In this document: piece after piece, positions 18,916 to 27,500 of the stretch
Layout of the letters: each line of letters begins with the position of its first letter
Numbering within the stretch: the first letter of the stretch is position 1
DNA from: an uncultured bacterium
Lineage (GTDB): Bacteria > Bacteroidota > Rhodothermia > Rhodothermales > Rubricoccaceae
Direction: 5' to 3'
NCBI GenBank assembly: GCA_947493945.1
Contig: CANLSR010000011.1
Location: 1-64,000, forward strand
Length of the DNA: 64,000 bases
Notes under the pieces: generated by a model
What the model was told of the DNA's origin: nothing
Seen by the model: only the letters and a program-made list of their open reading frames with translations
Database searches by the model: none
Translations under genes and position numbers: made by a program

Positions 18916-20375
18916 GCGCGGTGTCGCGTTCTTCGGTCATGGCCCGACTCCTCTCGCTCCCCATCTCGGCCCGGCTCGCGCTGTGGTACGCGCTGACGCT
19001 GCTGCTGCTCTTGAGCGGGTTCGCCGTGTTCTGCTACGTCGGGTTCCACGCCGCCGCTCACCGTTCGTTCGACCGGCACCTGGACCACGAGTGGGGCGTG
19101 ATCGAGCCGCTCCTCACCGTCGGTCCAGGAGGCATCTACGCCGGGCCGCTGGAGGAGACGGAGGCCGTGGCGACCCGGCTCGATGGGCCGAGCGGGACCT
19201 ATGTCCGCGTGCTCTCGCCCGAGGGCCGCGTGACGTACCAGTCCGAGAACGTCGGGCGGCACCCAGCGCTGGACGTCGCCCTCCCCGAGGGGCCGGGCGT
19301 GCTCCGGCTCAGCCGGACCTGGGACGGCGAGCCCGCGCGGTCGCTCGTCGCGCCGGTCCGGGGTCCGGGCGGCGACGTGGCCGGGTACGTCGAGGTCTCG
19401 GGCGTCGAGTGGAGCCGGCACCGCGAGCTCCGCGACCTGGGGCGGATGCTGATGCTGGGGGTGGCCCTGAGCGTGCTGTTCGCGCTCGGCGCCGGGTGGT
19501 GGCTGGCGCGCCGGGCGCTGCGGCCCGTGGCCGTGCTGACCGACGCGGCCGGGCGGCTGGCGTCGGACGGCGCGAGGCTGGGCGGGCGGCTGCCGTCGGA
19601 CTTCGAGACGCGTGACGAGCTGACGGACCTGGCCGAGACGTTCAACGGGTTGCTGGGGCGCCTGGAGGCCTCGGTCGAGCGCGAGCGCCGGTTCACGTCG
19701 AACGCGGCCCACGAGCTGATGACGCCGCTCGCGACGCTCAGGAGCGAGGCCGAGGTGGCGCTCCGGCGCGAGCGCGAGCCCGAGGCCTACCGCGAGACGC
19801 TGGGCCGCGTGGTCGAGGACGTGGCCGAGATGACGGGGACCGTCCAGGGGCTCTTGCACCTCGCCCGAGCGGAGTCGCTGGCGAAGACGCCCGAGGCCCG
19901 GCTCGACCTCGGCGCGCTCGTCGAGCAGCGCGTCGAGCGGGTGCGGGGCGAGGCCGCCGCGCGCGGGCTGCGGCTGGAGCTCGACGTGGACCCGGGCGTG
20001 CGGCTCGCGGCCGAGGCCGCGCCCCTCGCCGAGGTCGTGGACAACCTCGTGGGGAACGCGGTGAAGTACACGCCGGAGGGCGGGCACGTGTCGGTCCGGC
20101 TGGGGCACGCCGACGGGACGGCGCGGCTGGAGGTCGAGGACACCGGCCCTGGGTTCGACGAGGCCACGTGCGAGCGGCTGTTCGACCGGTTCTTCCGGGC
20201 GGACACGCCGGAGGTCCAGGCCGAGCCGGGGAGCGGGCTGGGGCTGGCGATCGTCAAGGCGATCGTCGAGGGGTATGGCGGGTCGGTGGGGTGCGCGAGT
20301 CCGGGGCCGGGCCAGGGGGCGACGTTCTGGGCGGTGTTGCCGTGCCTGGGCAGCGTGGGCAAGCTGCCGACCTGA
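18912..20375 (+). CDS. copS: CusS/CopS-like sensor histidine kinase
   Basis: A 487-residue inner-membrane sensor kinase, partner of copR. Two transmembrane helices (~residues 22-45 and ~180-200) flank a periplasmic sensor region. HAMP (RRALRPVAVLTDAAGRL), the H-box with His267 (NAAHELMTP), the N-box (DNLVGNAVKYTPEGG), and G1/G2 boxes (EDTGPGF, GSGLGLAIVKAI) follow in order. GTG at 18912 overlaps the copR stop (GTGA), implying coupling; ATG at 18939 is the alternative start and would give 478 residues. The gene's stop codon lies inside a copper box that serves the next gene. The sensor lacks an obvious Met/His cluster. Confidence 0.92.
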   Translation: MSAVSRSSVMARLLSLPISARLALWYALTLLLLLSGFAVFCYVGFHAAAHRSFDRHLDHEWGVIEPLLTVGPGGIYAGPLEETEAVATRLDGPSGTYVRVLSPEGRVTYQSENVGRHPALDVALPEGPGVLRLSRTWDGEPARSLVAPVRGPGGDVAGYVEVSGVEWSRHRELRDLGRMLMLGVALSVLFALGAGWWLARRALRPVAVLTDAAGRLASDGARLGGRLPSDFETRDELTDLAETFNGLLGRLEASVERERRFTSNAAHELMTPLATLRSEAEVALRREREPEAYRETLGRVVEDVAEMTGTVQGLLHLARAESLAKTPEARLDLGALVEQRVERVRGEAAARGLRLELDVDPGVRLAAEAAPLAEVVDNLVGNAVKYTPEGGHVSVRLGHADGTARLEVEDTGPGFDEATCERLFDRFFRADTPEVQAEPGSGLGLAIVKAIVEGYGGSVGCASPGPGQGATFWAVLPCLGSVGKLPT

Positions 20376-20389
20376 GCGGGATTTCAGGT
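20370..20389. promoter_or_regulatory. Copper box ahead of the ion-channel gene
   Basis: ACCTGA-N8-TCAGGT, a perfect 6-bp inverted repeat with the usual 8-nt spacer, overlapping the copS stop codon and lying 61 nt before the next ATG. This places the channel gene in the copper regulon. Confidence 0.65.
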
Positions 20390-20450
20390 GGGGCGGGAGT
20401 CCCTGTGGAGTGGACTCCGTACTGAGGGTTTCCTCCCCCCTCGTACGCTC

Positions 20451-21449
20451 ATGCCCTCTCCCCTGCTCGCTGTTTTGGGCGCTGCGCTCGTCGCGCTCGT
20501 GCTGGTCGATGCGTTGTGGACGACGGTGGCGCCCCGTGGGGCGGGACCGGTCGCGGGGCGGATCGGGCGCGGCGTCTACGCCGGGGCGAAGGCGCTCGGC
20601 GGCGGGCGGGCGCCGGGGTGGACGGGGCCGACGGCGCTCGTGGCCGCGTTTCTGTGGTGGGTCGGGGCGCTGTGGCTGGGGTGGTGGCTGGTGTTCTCGG
20701 CCGACCCGGGCTCGATCGTGGACCCGAAGACCGGGGCGGCGGCCGACGCCTGGTCGCGGGCCTACGTGGTGGGCACGTACCTGACGACGCTGGGGCTGGG
20801 CGCGCTGTGGGCGCCGGGGTCGGGTGCGTGGGGTGTGGTCGCGAGCGCCGTCGCGCTGAACGGGTTCGCCGTCGTGACGCTCGTCGTGACCTACGTGCTC
20901 CAGGTCGTCGGGGCGGTGACGGGCGCGCGCCAGCTCGCCGGCGCGGCGCACGCGCCCGGCGAGACGCCCCAGGCCGTCGTGACGGGCGCCTGGACGGGCT
21001 CGGGCTTCGACGGGCTGGCGACGCACCTCGCCAACCTGGTCCCGATGGTGGAGGCGCACGGGCGGCGCCACGAGGCGTACCCGGCGCTCCACTTTTTCCA
21101 GAGCCGGGAGCGGCGAACGTCGGCGCCGACCATGCTGGCCGTCCTGGACGAGGCGCTGCTGCTGCTGGCCGACTGCGTGGCGCCAGAGGCTAGACTGGCG
21201 CCGGCGGAGGTGGAGCCGCTCCGGCGCGTGCTGGGGGCGTACCTCGACACGCTGAGCGTGTCGTTCGTGGACGCGGCGGACGTGGCGCCAGAGGCTCCTT
21301 CCCTTGCGCCTTTGGCCACGGCGGGGGTGCCGGTCGTGAAGGGCAAAAAGTTCGCTCGGGCGGTGGAAGACCAGCGCCAGAGGCGGCGCTGCCTGCTGGG
21401 GCTGGTGCGGGACGCGGGGCGGGAGTGGACGGACATCCCGGTCGCGTAG
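20451..21449 (+). CDS. Two-pore-type ion channel family membrane protein
   Basis: A 332-residue protein with about four hydrophobic segments in the first ~160 residues. A pore-loop-like motif, TYLTTLGLGALW, precedes the last helix, in the position and style of Ion_trans_2 (K+ channel) selectivity loops, though TLGLG differs from canonical TVGYG. The C-terminal ~170 residues are soluble and helical. ATG at 20451 is chosen because hydrophobic segment 1 begins there and the copper box is 61 nt upstream. Why copper stress would induce a channel is unknown; membrane-potential repair or copper-linked K+ loss are guesses. Confidence 0.7.
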   Translation: MPSPLLAVLGAALVALVLVDALWTTVAPRGAGPVAGRIGRGVYAGAKALGGGRAPGWTGPTALVAAFLWWVGALWLGWWLVFSADPGSIVDPKTGAAADAWSRAYVVGTYLTTLGLGALWAPGSGAWGVVASAVALNGFAVVTLVVTYVLQVVGAVTGARQLAGAAHAPGETPQAVVTGAWTGSGFDGLATHLANLVPMVEAHGRRHEAYPALHFFQSRERRTSAPTMLAVLDEALLLLADCVAPEARLAPAEVEPLRRVLGAYLDTLSVSFVDAADVAPEAPSLAPLATAGVPVVKGKKFARAVEDQRQRRRCLLGLVRDAGREWTDIPVA

Positions 21450-21452
21450 CCC

Positions 21453-22457
21453 CTACCGGTTCGCCAGGGCACGCCGAACGGGCGCTAGGGAGTCTACTGC
21501 GCTCGCGACCGTCTCGACGACGGCCTCCACACGCGCTCTCTTGCCGCGGGGCTCGCTTTCCGCCACCCGGTCCACGACGAGGAGTCGCGTGCGCACAGAG
21601 GTCCCGTAGGGCCGGTAGACGGCTCCGCCCACCTCGACGTCCGCCCGGAGCCGGAACGGCTCGGCGTCGACGGCCTGGAAGAACGGTCGGTGTGTCGGCT
21701 TGCCCCGTTGGACGGCGGCGCTGAGCACAGCCACGAGCCGCCCGCCCGCGTCGAGGCGGCGGAGGGCCTGGAGCACGTGGGTGGTCCCGACGGTGGGCAC
21801 GCGGCGGCTGCCGAGACGCCCGGCGGTCTGGGAGAAGGGCGGGTTCATGAGCACCACGTCGGCTCGGACCGCTGGAGGGAGGATGGCGTCGAGATGATCG
21901 GCGTTCTCGCGCGTGAGGGATTGGGCCGGGTCCTGCCCGGCGTCCCGGAGCAACTCCACCAGCAGGTCCGCCCGGCGACCACACAACTCGTTGGCGTGGA
22001 CCGAGGCGCCAGAGGTGAGCGCGAACGTGCAGAGCGCGCCCGTCCCGGCCGAGGGTTCAAGCACTCGGTTGCCCTCCCCCAATCCGCTTACCCAGGCGCA
22101 GAGTCCCGCGTAAGCGGCGGGCGTCGAGAACTGCTGGTAGTCGTTCTGCTCCGCGGTTCGGCGCGTCTGGCTGGGCAGGAGCGCCGAGAGCCGCTCGACC
22201 TCGGCGAGCGCGTCGCGGGCGCCAGAGGCCTCTGGCGGGATATGCCCGACGGTGCGGAGCAGGTAGAGGTGGAGGCCGAGCTCGGCGGCGTCGTAGGCGT
22301 CGCGGGGCGTGAAGGCGCCCTCGGCGAGGGCCCCGCCGTAGGCGTCGGCGGCGAGGGCGAACAGGTCGCGTGCGGTGAGCCGCTCGGATGCCGAGATGGC
22401 GCGTTCGACCTCACGCGCGAGGGCATGGCCGGCGTCGGTGTTCAGGATCGGTGTCAT
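21453..22457 (-). CDS. N6-adenine DNA methyltransferase-like protein
   Basis: A 334-residue class I methyltransferase. Motif I is VLEPSAGTGAL and motif IV is MNPPFSQ (NPPF), the signature of N6-adenine or amino methyltransferases. The phrase QQFSTPAAYAGLCAWV before motif I is typical of phage/plasmid methylases such as DarB-like and N-6 DNA methylases. There is no adjoining restriction endonuclease and no recognisable target-recognition or helicase domain, so it may be an orphan protective methylase. ATG at 22455-22457 is preferred. It converges with the ion-channel gene, the stops being 3 nt apart. Sequence specificity cannot be inferred. Confidence 0.82.
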   Translation of the reverse strand: MTPILNTDAGHALAREVERAISASERLTARDLFALAADAYGGALAEGAFTPRDAYDAAELGLHLYLLRTVGHIPPEASGARDALAEVERLSALLPSQTRRTAEQNDYQQFSTPAAYAGLCAWVSGLGEGNRVLEPSAGTGALCTFALTSGASVHANELCGRRADLLVELLRDAGQDPAQSLTRENADHLDAILPPAVRADVVLMNPPFSQTAGRLGSRRVPTVGTTHVLQALRRLDAGGRLVAVLSAAVQRGKPTHRPFFQAVDAEPFRLRADVEVGGAVYRPYGTSVRTRLLVVDRVAESEPRGKRARVEAVVETVASAVDSLAPVRRALANR

Positions 22458-22553
22458 GGTCGCGGAGGTGTGTGGACGGGGCGTCGCCCCCGCCGTCCCG
22501 GCCACACGGCGCCTGCCTCAGATTCCCACTCACGGCCCCCCGTGAATGCCCCT

Positions 22554-23081
22554 TCACGTGCCCCACCAGGCGCCCGCCCGCCCGGCGCACACGAGGCCCA
22601 GGCCCCAGCCCTGGGGCGGCGTGACGCCCGACGGGAGCCAGACGAGAGCGGGAACACCCAGGCCGAGCGCGAGCGCCAGCGAAGCCCACGACCCGGAGCC
22701 GAAGCCCGCGAAGCAGGCCGCCGAAGAGGGGGACGGCGCCAGCCCCCGAGGGCACGCCCGACCCGGCGCGGACACCCAGAGCGCCGAAGACCCCGCCCCG
22801 GCCACGTGCCGGACCACGGCGGTGGACCGACGCGCGAAGCTGCCCCGACCCCGCCCGAAGCGCGCGGCGCGGAAGACGAGAGCCGACGGCACCCCACGGG
22901 CCACCCGGTCAATGCCCGACGCGCAGCCGGTGACGACGGTGGCACCCGAGGCGAGCTGGCCGACCGCCCACGTGACGGCCCGAAGGCAGCCGGGCGACGC
23001 GGCGCGGCTGCCGGAGACCCCGATGACGCGCGCGGAACGCAGGAGACCGGCGACGGCCGAGACGGGAGGGGGAGCAGGCAT
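22554..23081 (-). CDS. SLOG/DprA-like Rossmann-fold protein
   Basis: A 175-residue protein resembling the SLOG superfamily (DprA/Smf, LOG). Visible elements are VIGVSGSRAAS (nucleotide-binding GSR motif), ATVVTGCASGID, and the C-terminal GSGSWASLALALGLGVP. These follow the DprA order of Rossmann strand, glycine-rich loop and final Gly/Ser loop. ATG at 23079-23081 starts just ahead of the fold; longer upstream frames lack conservation. SLOG proteins bind nucleotides or ssDNA and several occur in anti-phage systems. It neighbours a DNA methyltransferase, though a 96-nt gap separates them. Strong GC skew makes gene calling here less certain. Confidence 0.55.
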   Translation of the reverse strand: MPAPPPVSAVAGLLRSARVIGVSGSRAASPGCLRAVTWAVGQLASGATVVTGCASGIDRVARGVPSALVFRAARFGRGRGSFARRSTAVVRHVAGAGSSALWVSAPGRACPRGLAPSPSSAACFAGFGSGSWASLALALGLGVPALVWLPSGVTPPQGWGLGLVCAGRAGAWWGT

Positions 23082-23373
23082 GGCGAACGAGGCGAGTGGA
23101 GAGGGCGCCCCGTGCTGGGGGGCGACGCTGCCTGCCGAGGCGCGACGGAGGGGATTGCAAAGCGGATCGCAGATCCGCGGGGCCGCCCAGAGCCACGCAC
23201 AGTGGAGCCCACCCACGGATGTGGAGGGCGGAGCAAGCATGGCGAGGACGGAGGCGCAGCCGTCCCTTGCGAGACCCGAGGCGTGCCCGAGCGTCTGGCA
23301 GCCCCCAGTCCGGGCGTCCCCAGCCGCTGCTCACGCCAACCGTTCCCCTGAACCGCCAGACTGCTAGGGCCCG

Positions 23374-24164
23374 TCACGTAAGTCCACTCTTGATCCAGTC
23401 CAGCGCGGCCGCCACGTGGAGCACGCCCAGGTAGCTCGCCGCCGTCTTCTCGTACCGCGTCGCGACCGCTCGCCACTCCTTGAGCCGACCCCACGCCTGC
23501 TCGACGCGATACCGACGCCGGTACGCCGCCCGGTCGTAGTTGACGGCCGGATGCGTCCGGTTGGCCGGGACCACCGGCTCCGCTCCCGCCTCGGTGATCG
23601 TCGCCCGCCATGCCCGCGACGAGCACGCCCGGTCACACACGACCCGGCGCACCAGGCCGAGGCCGACCGCGAGAGCCAGCAGCGCAGGCGCAGCCTTGAG
23701 TTCAGAGCGCTGGCCGGGCAGCAACCGGAAGCCGAGCGCCCGGCCCCACCGGTCGCAGACGAGGCACGCCTTGGTCCCGAACCCGCCACGGGAGCGGCCG
23801 AGCGCGTGCGCTACCGCCCCCCTCGCGGATGTACCGTCCGCGTTGCGCCCGCCGCCTTCTGGTGGGCGCGGACGCTCGTCCCATCGAGCATGACCTCCCC
23901 GAGGTCGGCGTGCGCCGTGTCGCGGAGGTGCTCGAAGACCCGCTCCCAGACGCCGAGGGCGGACCACCGGGCGTGGAGGTTCGCCGCTCGGTGCCAGGGA
24001 CCGAGTTCTGGGGGGACGGCCCGCCACTTGGCCCCGTTGCGGAGCCGCCAAACGACGGCCTCAATCGTCTGACGCTCGTCCTTCATCGGCCGGCGTCGGC
24101 GGGAGCGGACGGCGTCGAGGGCTTCTTTGAGGGCGGCCCACTCCTCATCGGTCAACTCAGCCAT
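23374..24164 (-). CDS. IS5-family transposase, OrfAB product by -1 frameshift
   Basis: The full transposase (~263 residues) needs a -1 frameshift at the G6 run (23817-23822); the second frame continues from GAVAHALGRSRGGFG to the stop at 23374. The second frame supplies the other catalytic residues: Asp in VVCDRACSSRAW and Glu in YRVEQAWGRLKEW, completing DDE. The stop lies within 10 nt of the left IS end. The split could instead be a disabling mutation, but IS427-type elements normally use programmed frameshifting and the slippery G run fits. Confidence 0.8.
23811..24164 (-). CDS. IS5-family transposase, OrfA
   Basis: A 117-residue N-terminal half (DUF4096-like), beginning MAELTDEEWAAL and containing the phrase VWRLRNGAKWRAVPPELGPW. 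The first catalytic Asp lies in MLDGTSVRAH near the end. The frame stops at TAG (23811-23813) just after a run of six G on the minus strand (23817-23822), where a -1 shift enters the second frame. Confidence 0.85.
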   Translation of the reverse strand: MAELTDEEWAALKEALDAVRSRRRRPMKDERQTIEAVVWRLRNGAKWRAVPPELGPWHRAANLHARWSALGVWERVFEHLRDTAHADLGEVMLDGTSVRAHQKAAGATRTVHPRGGR

Positions 24165-24213
24165 GGCTTCGGGGGCAGCGAGGAACCGAAGCTATCACTT
24201 ACGTGACGGACCC

Positions 24214-24590
24214 TAGTGCACGCTCTGCCTGAAGGGTCCTTCGTCGCCTGAGATGCCCCGATATGAGGCTTGGTCCTCCTCGACACGCCGGCGTGACACG
24301 AAGGGCCCGACCGTGGGGTGGCGGTGCCGAGAGCGCCTACTTAGGCACGTGGGGCGACGTGAGCGGCGATCAGTGTCGTTGAAGGTGCCGCGCGCAAGAA
24401 CTGGACGGCCAGCAAGGAGGCATGACGGAACGTGGATGGAATCCAACGCACGCAGCGACACCACCAGATTGGCGGATGGCGCGCTCTCGCGCCCTCCTGC
24501 ATCGCCAGAGGCTCGGACTGGGAGCGGGGAGACGGGCGAGGGCGGCGCGTCTGACTGGGCCTGGCGGAGCCGTTTCAAACAGCGCGGCGT
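24214..24590. other. Non-coding gap
   Basis: 377 nt between the IS and the stop of the 1998-residue gene. I see one GCCAGAGGC copy (24504-24512) and no convincing gene, terminator or RNA. An open frame here has no recognisable features. Confidence 0.4.
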
Positions 24591-27500
24591 TCAGGTTCTA
24601 TCGGGAACGCCAAGGCCGTCGAGGATCGCTTGCGCCAGGACCCGTTCCCGAAGCGCCACCCCGACCCCGAGCCCGTCAGCAAGATCCTCGGGGTCAGGGT
24701 CTCGGTCAGACGGCGGCTTCTTCGCAATCTCGTGGAGCCGGGCTTGGATCGGTTCGGACCACCACGAGGGAGCGCCTCCTTTGGGGTCGAGGCTTTTGTA
24801 GACCGCCGCGAGCGTGAGGACCCGCCCTGGGTCGTCGGGTCCGGAGAGCGCGAAAGGATCGAACCGGTCCACCGCCCGCGTAGCATCGGAGTCGAGCCCG
24901 AGGTCGTGGACCGCACGCTCGGCCGCCTCGACGGCCTCGGCTATCCCTCCGCACTCACCGGGGAGGCTGGCGACGAGCCGGGACGCGAGGACCCACGTTC
25001 GGTCGAGGAACTCCGTGAGCGGGTCGTCTTCGGACTCGTACGCCTCAACGTGCCGTGCTCCCGCACACGCGAACGCAGCGAGTTGGAGCGCGGCTCGCAG
25101 CAAGCGTCGGCGAGCGGAAATCGGATGCCAGGGCTCGCGATCGTCGGCGAGTGCGTCGAGGACGTAGCGGCGAACCCACTGCACGGCGGGTTCCTCTCCC
25201 CCATTTCGCTGAATTCCGAGGTCTCGGGAGGAAGCGCGGAGCGCCAGCAAAACGTGTCTGAGGGCGTACGCCGCGACGAAGGGGTCGTCGTTGGTTTCGG
25301 CGGTCGCGGCGCGGTCCGCCAGCCAGACGGCGACGTCAAAGGTCGGCGGATTGGACGTGGGGTTCTCGACCGACGCGTCTGCGACTGCACGGAGCACGTC
25401 GGGGCCGTCGTCAAACCTGTCCGTCAGCAGGGCGCGCGCGAGGAAGTGTGTCTTGGGGACGATCACGTCGCCGATGACGTGGACCCGTGCGGCAACGGCG
25501 GGGTCTATGTCGGCCAACGCCTGTGCGTCCTCGGCCCCGATCCACCCGACGAACCCATTGAGGCGGGGGGTCTCGCCGCTGCGGAGCCTCCACATGCCGT
25601 GGCCGAGGTCCCGGCGCAGGTCGAAGTGGACGCTTTCTAAGATGGCGAGCGCGAGGCGGTCGCGCGCCGCTTCCGCGACGGGTCCGTCGTCGGAGAGGAG
25701 TTCATCGGAGAGCGTCCGGAGGCCGTGAGCGAGGGCAGGGTCGGCGACGGCGAGGTGAAGCGTGAGGGCGCTGAGAAGGACGGGGTACAAGTCCGGCGCC
25801 TCGGCCCAGAGAAGGGTAAAGAGCGAGACCTCGACATTTTGGTGGACGCCTTCGTCGGCGGGCATGCCTGCCTCGACCCAGTCGTCGGGAGGAGCGTGTT
25901 CGTAGGCGAACGCGAGGCTCGCCGCACGGATCAACGGCGCGAGCGACTCGTCGCCCGCCCGAACTCTCCGGATCAGGTTCAGGGCGGCCAGTTCATCGCG
26001 TTCTTCGGGGATGGTGAAGTGGATCGGTTCACCGTTCGGCTCGATGGTGTAGGTCGTGTCGAGCCGCCCGTGACGCGAGAGCCGTCCGAGGCGACCGAGC
26101 GTCCGCCTCAGGAGCGGGTCAAGGGTTCCGAGAAGGTCGGACTCGAAGAGGGGCACGAGGCCGGGTAGGGCAAACCGTCCGACCCATTCTGCGGGTAGGT
26201 CGACGGGAGCGTCGAGGCCTGTCACGAAGCGTATGGTGTCGAGAACGTGGTCCTCGAAGAGCCGCGTGATGTCGATGCGATCGCCGGTCCGCCGGGCTGC
26301 AGCCCGGCCGAGCCAGCGGAGCGCCCGGTGGCGGCGCTCGACGGACTCGTCGTGGGTCGCTGGAAGGGTCTGAAGCGCCGTGATCGCAGCGTTCCAGAAG
26401 AGGAGCCGGGTGCGGTCGGCGCGGGGAGCCGAGGGGGATGGGCTTTGGGACTCGAAGACGCGCTCGGCGGCGTCCACGAACCCGTCCGCAAGAACGCCCC
26501 GCTGGTCATCGTCGAGATCGGGCAGCGACCACGCGGCGGCGATCATCCGGCCCGCGAGGGTGGCGGCGGCGCCCCTCGCGAACCCCATTCTGCGCTCGGT
26601 CCCGAGCGAGTCGGGGAGGTACATTGGAAGGGCCTCGAGGGCTGCGGCGAGGTCGCCGAACCGCCCTCTCAGCGACCCCTCCGAGCGCGGAGTGTACCGC
26701 TCGACGGCGTCCGCGAGGGTTAACGGGTGGATCGGACGGTACCCAAGGTCGAAGAGGGTCCCAGCGGTTTGGCGGGCTGATGCTTCGTCGAAGCGGCCGA
26801 GGCGCACTAGGATGTCTGCGAGGGCGACGGTCGAGACCGGGGGGAACGTCCGGGCGGCCTGCTCGAAGGCGCTCCGGAGGAGTTCCGTCCCCGCCCCTTG
26901 AAGGGTGGGTCCGCCAACCCACAGCAGAAGTGGGTAGAACCGGTCGTCGGCCCAGAGGAGGAGGCCACGCGCACGGGCGGTCTGAAGCGACTGGAGCGCC
27001 CGCGACCACACGTCGGTCATCGCCTCGAAGCCCTCCTGGTCTTCCGGGTCTAGGCCGTCGGGCGGCGACGGCGTGGGCTCCGGCTCGACCTCCACCACGT
27101 GCCCGGCGTCGACGGCGGCGGCGATCACGGTCGTCGTGGACCGGAGCCGTTCGTAGGCAGACGCGGCGAGGCGGCGGGCTTGGGATTCCCGAGCCAGGAA
27201 CGACCACGACCACGGTCCGAGGCGGACGCGCTCGGCGAGGCGCTCTAGCAGTTCGGCTGCCTCCCAGTCGAGGGCGGCGAAGGGGGAGAACACGAGCGAC
27301 TCCGGGATCGCGTCGAGCGGCTCGGCGTCCCCCCAGCCCGCAAACGTGTCGGGGTACGTCGCGGCGAGACGGTCTGCGTCGTCGTTCGCGACCCACCCTT
27401 CGGCGTTGAGCGTAGCGAGTAGCGTCGCGGACGAGAGCGCGAGAGGTCGGGTGGTGTCGCCCCACCCGTCGAGGTCGTCAACGTCGGTGACGTAGCGCCC

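Larger units (their letters stand above)
23367..24213 (-). mobile_element. IS5-family insertion sequence (IS427-like), 847 bp
   Basis: Bounded by 17-bp terminal inverted repeats, 23367-23383 and 24197-24213, with one mismatch (GGGCCCGTCACG versus GGGTCCGTCACG). A TA dinucleotide is duplicated on both sides (23365-23366 and 24214-24215). It carries one transposase split in two frames. Size, TA target and frameshifted transposase fit the IS427 group of IS5. Termini are intact, so the copy may be active. Confidence 0.88.

Noticed and set aside
22454-23626. A 390-residue minus-strand frame overlapping the SLOG-like gene
   Set aside because: It is in another frame, extends into the IS and lacks any motif; the SLOG frame has GSR and SGID signatures.
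24213-24578. A 121-residue minus-strand frame between the IS and the giant gene
   Set aside because: Ser/Arg/Pro-rich without any recognisable feature, and its stop is made by the IS end.
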